Below, one piece after another: positions 34,409-35,562 of a stretch of 35,562 bases of DNA (the stretch's first letter is position 1; every line of letters begins with the position of its first letter). The stretch comes from Candidatus Chisholmbacteria bacterium (GTDB lineage Bacteria > Patescibacteriota > Microgenomatia > UBA1400 > JACOWY01). The position numbers and the translations under genes were made by a program. The DNA lies in contig JACOWY010000023.1 in the NCBI GenBank assembly GCA_016176555.1, positions 1 through 35,562 on the forward strand, read 5' to 3'. The notes under the pieces were generated by a model. That model saw only the letters and a list, made by a program, of their open reading frames with translations. It searched no databases and was not told the origin of the DNA.

Positions 34409-35359
34409 TTATCGTTTCCCGTGATATTGGTCATGCACTCGCTTGAGTTGGGGGTTCGTTACATGGGTATAAATCTGCGTGGTAGCTACATTTTTATGCC
34501 CCAGCATCTCTTGCACTTCCCTTAACCCCGCTCCTGCCCGCAAAAGATCAGTCGCAAACGAATGGCGCAAACCATGCGGGGTAATCTTTTGCGCCAGCCC
34601 CGCTTTGCGTCTATAGCGCTCCACCACTCGCTGAATTCCCCGAGCCGTAAAGCGCATCTTCTCCCCATCTTTACTTACTACCTCTGGTTTCTTGCCCGTA
34701 TAGCGGATAAACACCGGCTGCCATCTATCTTGGCGCATCGCCAAATAGCGCTTAAGCCATTGCACCGCCCGCTCGCTCAAAAACACCACTCGTGCCCGTC
34801 TCCCTTTGCCAATCACCCCAATTTCTCTTGAGTTAAAATCAATCTGGTTGCGGTCAAGTTTCGCCAGTTCCGACACTCTGAGCCCGGTAGAAAATAGCAG
34901 CTCTAAAATCGCCTTGTCCCGCAATTCCATCTCATCACTTATCCCAGGCTGTGACAACAGTCGCTCCACCTGCTCTCGCGTCAAAAACGTCAACCTCCGG
35001 CTCTCAGCTTTAGGCAAATCAATCTTGTCCGCAGCTAGTGTTTCAACGTCGTTCTTGGAAAGCCACTTCAAAAAGGCTCTGAGCGCAATCAAGTGATACC
35101 CTTGCGTTGGCACCGACAGCGTTTTCCCCTTGTTGTCCGTCAACCCAGAAAGATACACTCGATATTTCCTCAAATCAGTAAGAGTCAAGTTTTTAGTCGA
35201 TATATAGTTCTTTTGTCTTTGTATCCAGCTCGTAAATCGCCCGAGCCACTGCCGATAATTGCGTACTGTATAAGGCGATACGTTGCGCTCCACTGTCAAC
35301 GATTCTAAGTAGTCAGCTATGTAACTATTCCAAGACGCGTTAGCCATCATTTTTTTCAC
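34409..35359 (-). CDS. xerC: Xer-type site-specific tyrosine recombinase
   Basis: Resolves chromosome dimers at dif, or serves as an integrase of the XerA type. The N-terminal SAM-like core-binding domain is at about residues 8-107 (YIADYLESLTVERNVSPYTVRNYRQWL). The catalytic domain has the R of STGLRVSELAKL, HGLRH (H and second R), LGHKNVATTQIYTHV (second H and nucleophile Y) and a lysine in IGKGRRARVV. 316 aa fits. The start is uncertain among GTG 35359 and the ATGs at 35350 and 35347. No neighbouring phage or integron genes, so the housekeeping role is favoured; XerC versus XerD cannot be separated here. Confidence 0.93.
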   Translation of the reverse strand: MKKMMANASWNSYIADYLESLTVERNVSPYTVRNYRQWLGRFTSWIQRQKNYISTKNLTLTDLRKYRVYLSGLTDNKGKTLSVPTQGYHLIALRAFLKWLSKNDVETLAADKIDLPKAESRRLTFLTREQVERLLSQPGISDEMELRDKAILELLFSTGLRVSELAKLDRNQIDFNSREIGVIGKGRRARVVFLSERAVQWLKRYLAMRQDRWQPVFIRYTGKKPEVVSKDGEKMRFTARGIQRVVERYRRKAGLAQKITPHGLRHSFATDLLRAGAGLREVQEMLGHKNVATTQIYTHVTNPQLKRVHDQYHGKR

Positions 35360-35405
35360 CCGTGAAAAGCAATGTGCCAGAGTGGGGGAGAGGGGAGTGG
35401 CAAAA

Positions 35406-35429
35406 TTTCTAATTACTAATTTCTAATTG
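35406..35429. repeat. TTTCTAA/TTACTAA heptamer array
   Basis: TTTCTAATTACTAATTTCTAATTG upstream of the recombinase, the same class of ~7-bp arrays as elsewhere in the window. The rest of 35360-35534 is AT-rich with no recognised gene. Confidence 0.6.
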
Positions 35430-35534
35430 ACCTAAACTCCTCTCCTGACTGACTAATTAATCAACTAATTAAAGCCTACAATAATAGCAATCAGACGTCA
35501 ACATTGTACGACATTAAGACCCTCACTAATCCTG

Positions 35535-35562
35535 TACAATCATCGGTATGATCAAACCAGGC
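35535..35562 (+). CDS. Possible start of a further gene, cut by the window edge
   Basis: TACAAT at 35535-35540 is a good -10, seven bases before an ATG at 35548 that opens MIKPG. This would be an almost leaderless transcript. Only five codons are visible, so the gene is tentative. Confidence 0.3.

Noticed and set aside
34409-35359. Recombinase as sign of an integron or prophage
   Set aside because: No attachment site duplications, cassettes or phage genes are seen nearby; a housekeeping Xer protein explains it.

Overview
The window looks like chromosomal DNA of a small-genome bacterium of the Candidate Phyla Radiation (Patescibacteria), possibly a Microgenomates-type lineage. This is an inference without database support. 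It rests on the gene mix (a type IV pilus cluster with PilM/N/O beside single-copy housekeeping genes), a bL32 without its usual zinc cysteines, several genes with no visible Shine-Dalgarno sequence, very short intergenic gaps, and many small variable intergenic repeats. No rRNA, tRNA or CRISPR array was recognised.

Layout. 1-984: 3' end of pheT (with an apparent one-base frameshift) and a small hypothetical gene. 1009-3558 (-): class A penicillin-binding protein. 3714-7051 (+): tyrS, an overlooked 34-aa membrane peptide gene overlapping it, and recG carrying an in-frame dispersed repeat. 7220-9191 (+): RNA and ribosome cluster rpmF, nusB, rnc, rpsP, khpA. 9203-20950 (-): type IV pilus locus, read in transcription order as pilB, pilT, pilC, prepilin, pilD, five further prepilins/pseudopilins, pilM, pilN, pilO. 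It is interrupted only by a small + strand coiled-coil gene made of 21-bp repeats. 21187-31456 (+): holB-like gene, gyrB, two unusual genes (a TIKI/EreA-like plus PD-(D/E)XK-like protein and its neighbour), hppA (K+-independent type) and gyrA. 31487-33351 (-): a compact peptide-modification locus, with an 80-aa precursor carrying three CACP modules followed by a radical SAM enzyme. 33649-34378 (+): SIMPL/DUF541 protein with an N-terminal frameshift. 34409-35359 (-): Xer-type tyrosine recombinase.

How the genes work together. The pilus genes form a nearly complete machine: extension and retraction ATPases, platform, alignment proteins, peptidase and six pilin-like subunits. The gyrase subunits flank hppA and a two-gene insert that could be a toxin/immunity or defence-like pair. 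The most exciting candidate is the radical SAM locus. It looks like a minimal ribosomally synthesised, post-translationally modified peptide (RiPP) system: a multi-module cysteine precursor, a strong ribosome binding site, an attenuator-like hairpin between precursor and enzyme, and a maturase with a PqqD-like N-terminus.

A second theme is repeat DNA. At least three related kinds of short element occupy gene junctions: GAGCGAAGCGA-type palindromes, elements ending GCGTAGAGATA or GCGTAGCTAT, and ~7-bp microsatellite arrays. They also reach into coding sequence in recG and in the leader peptides of several prepilins.
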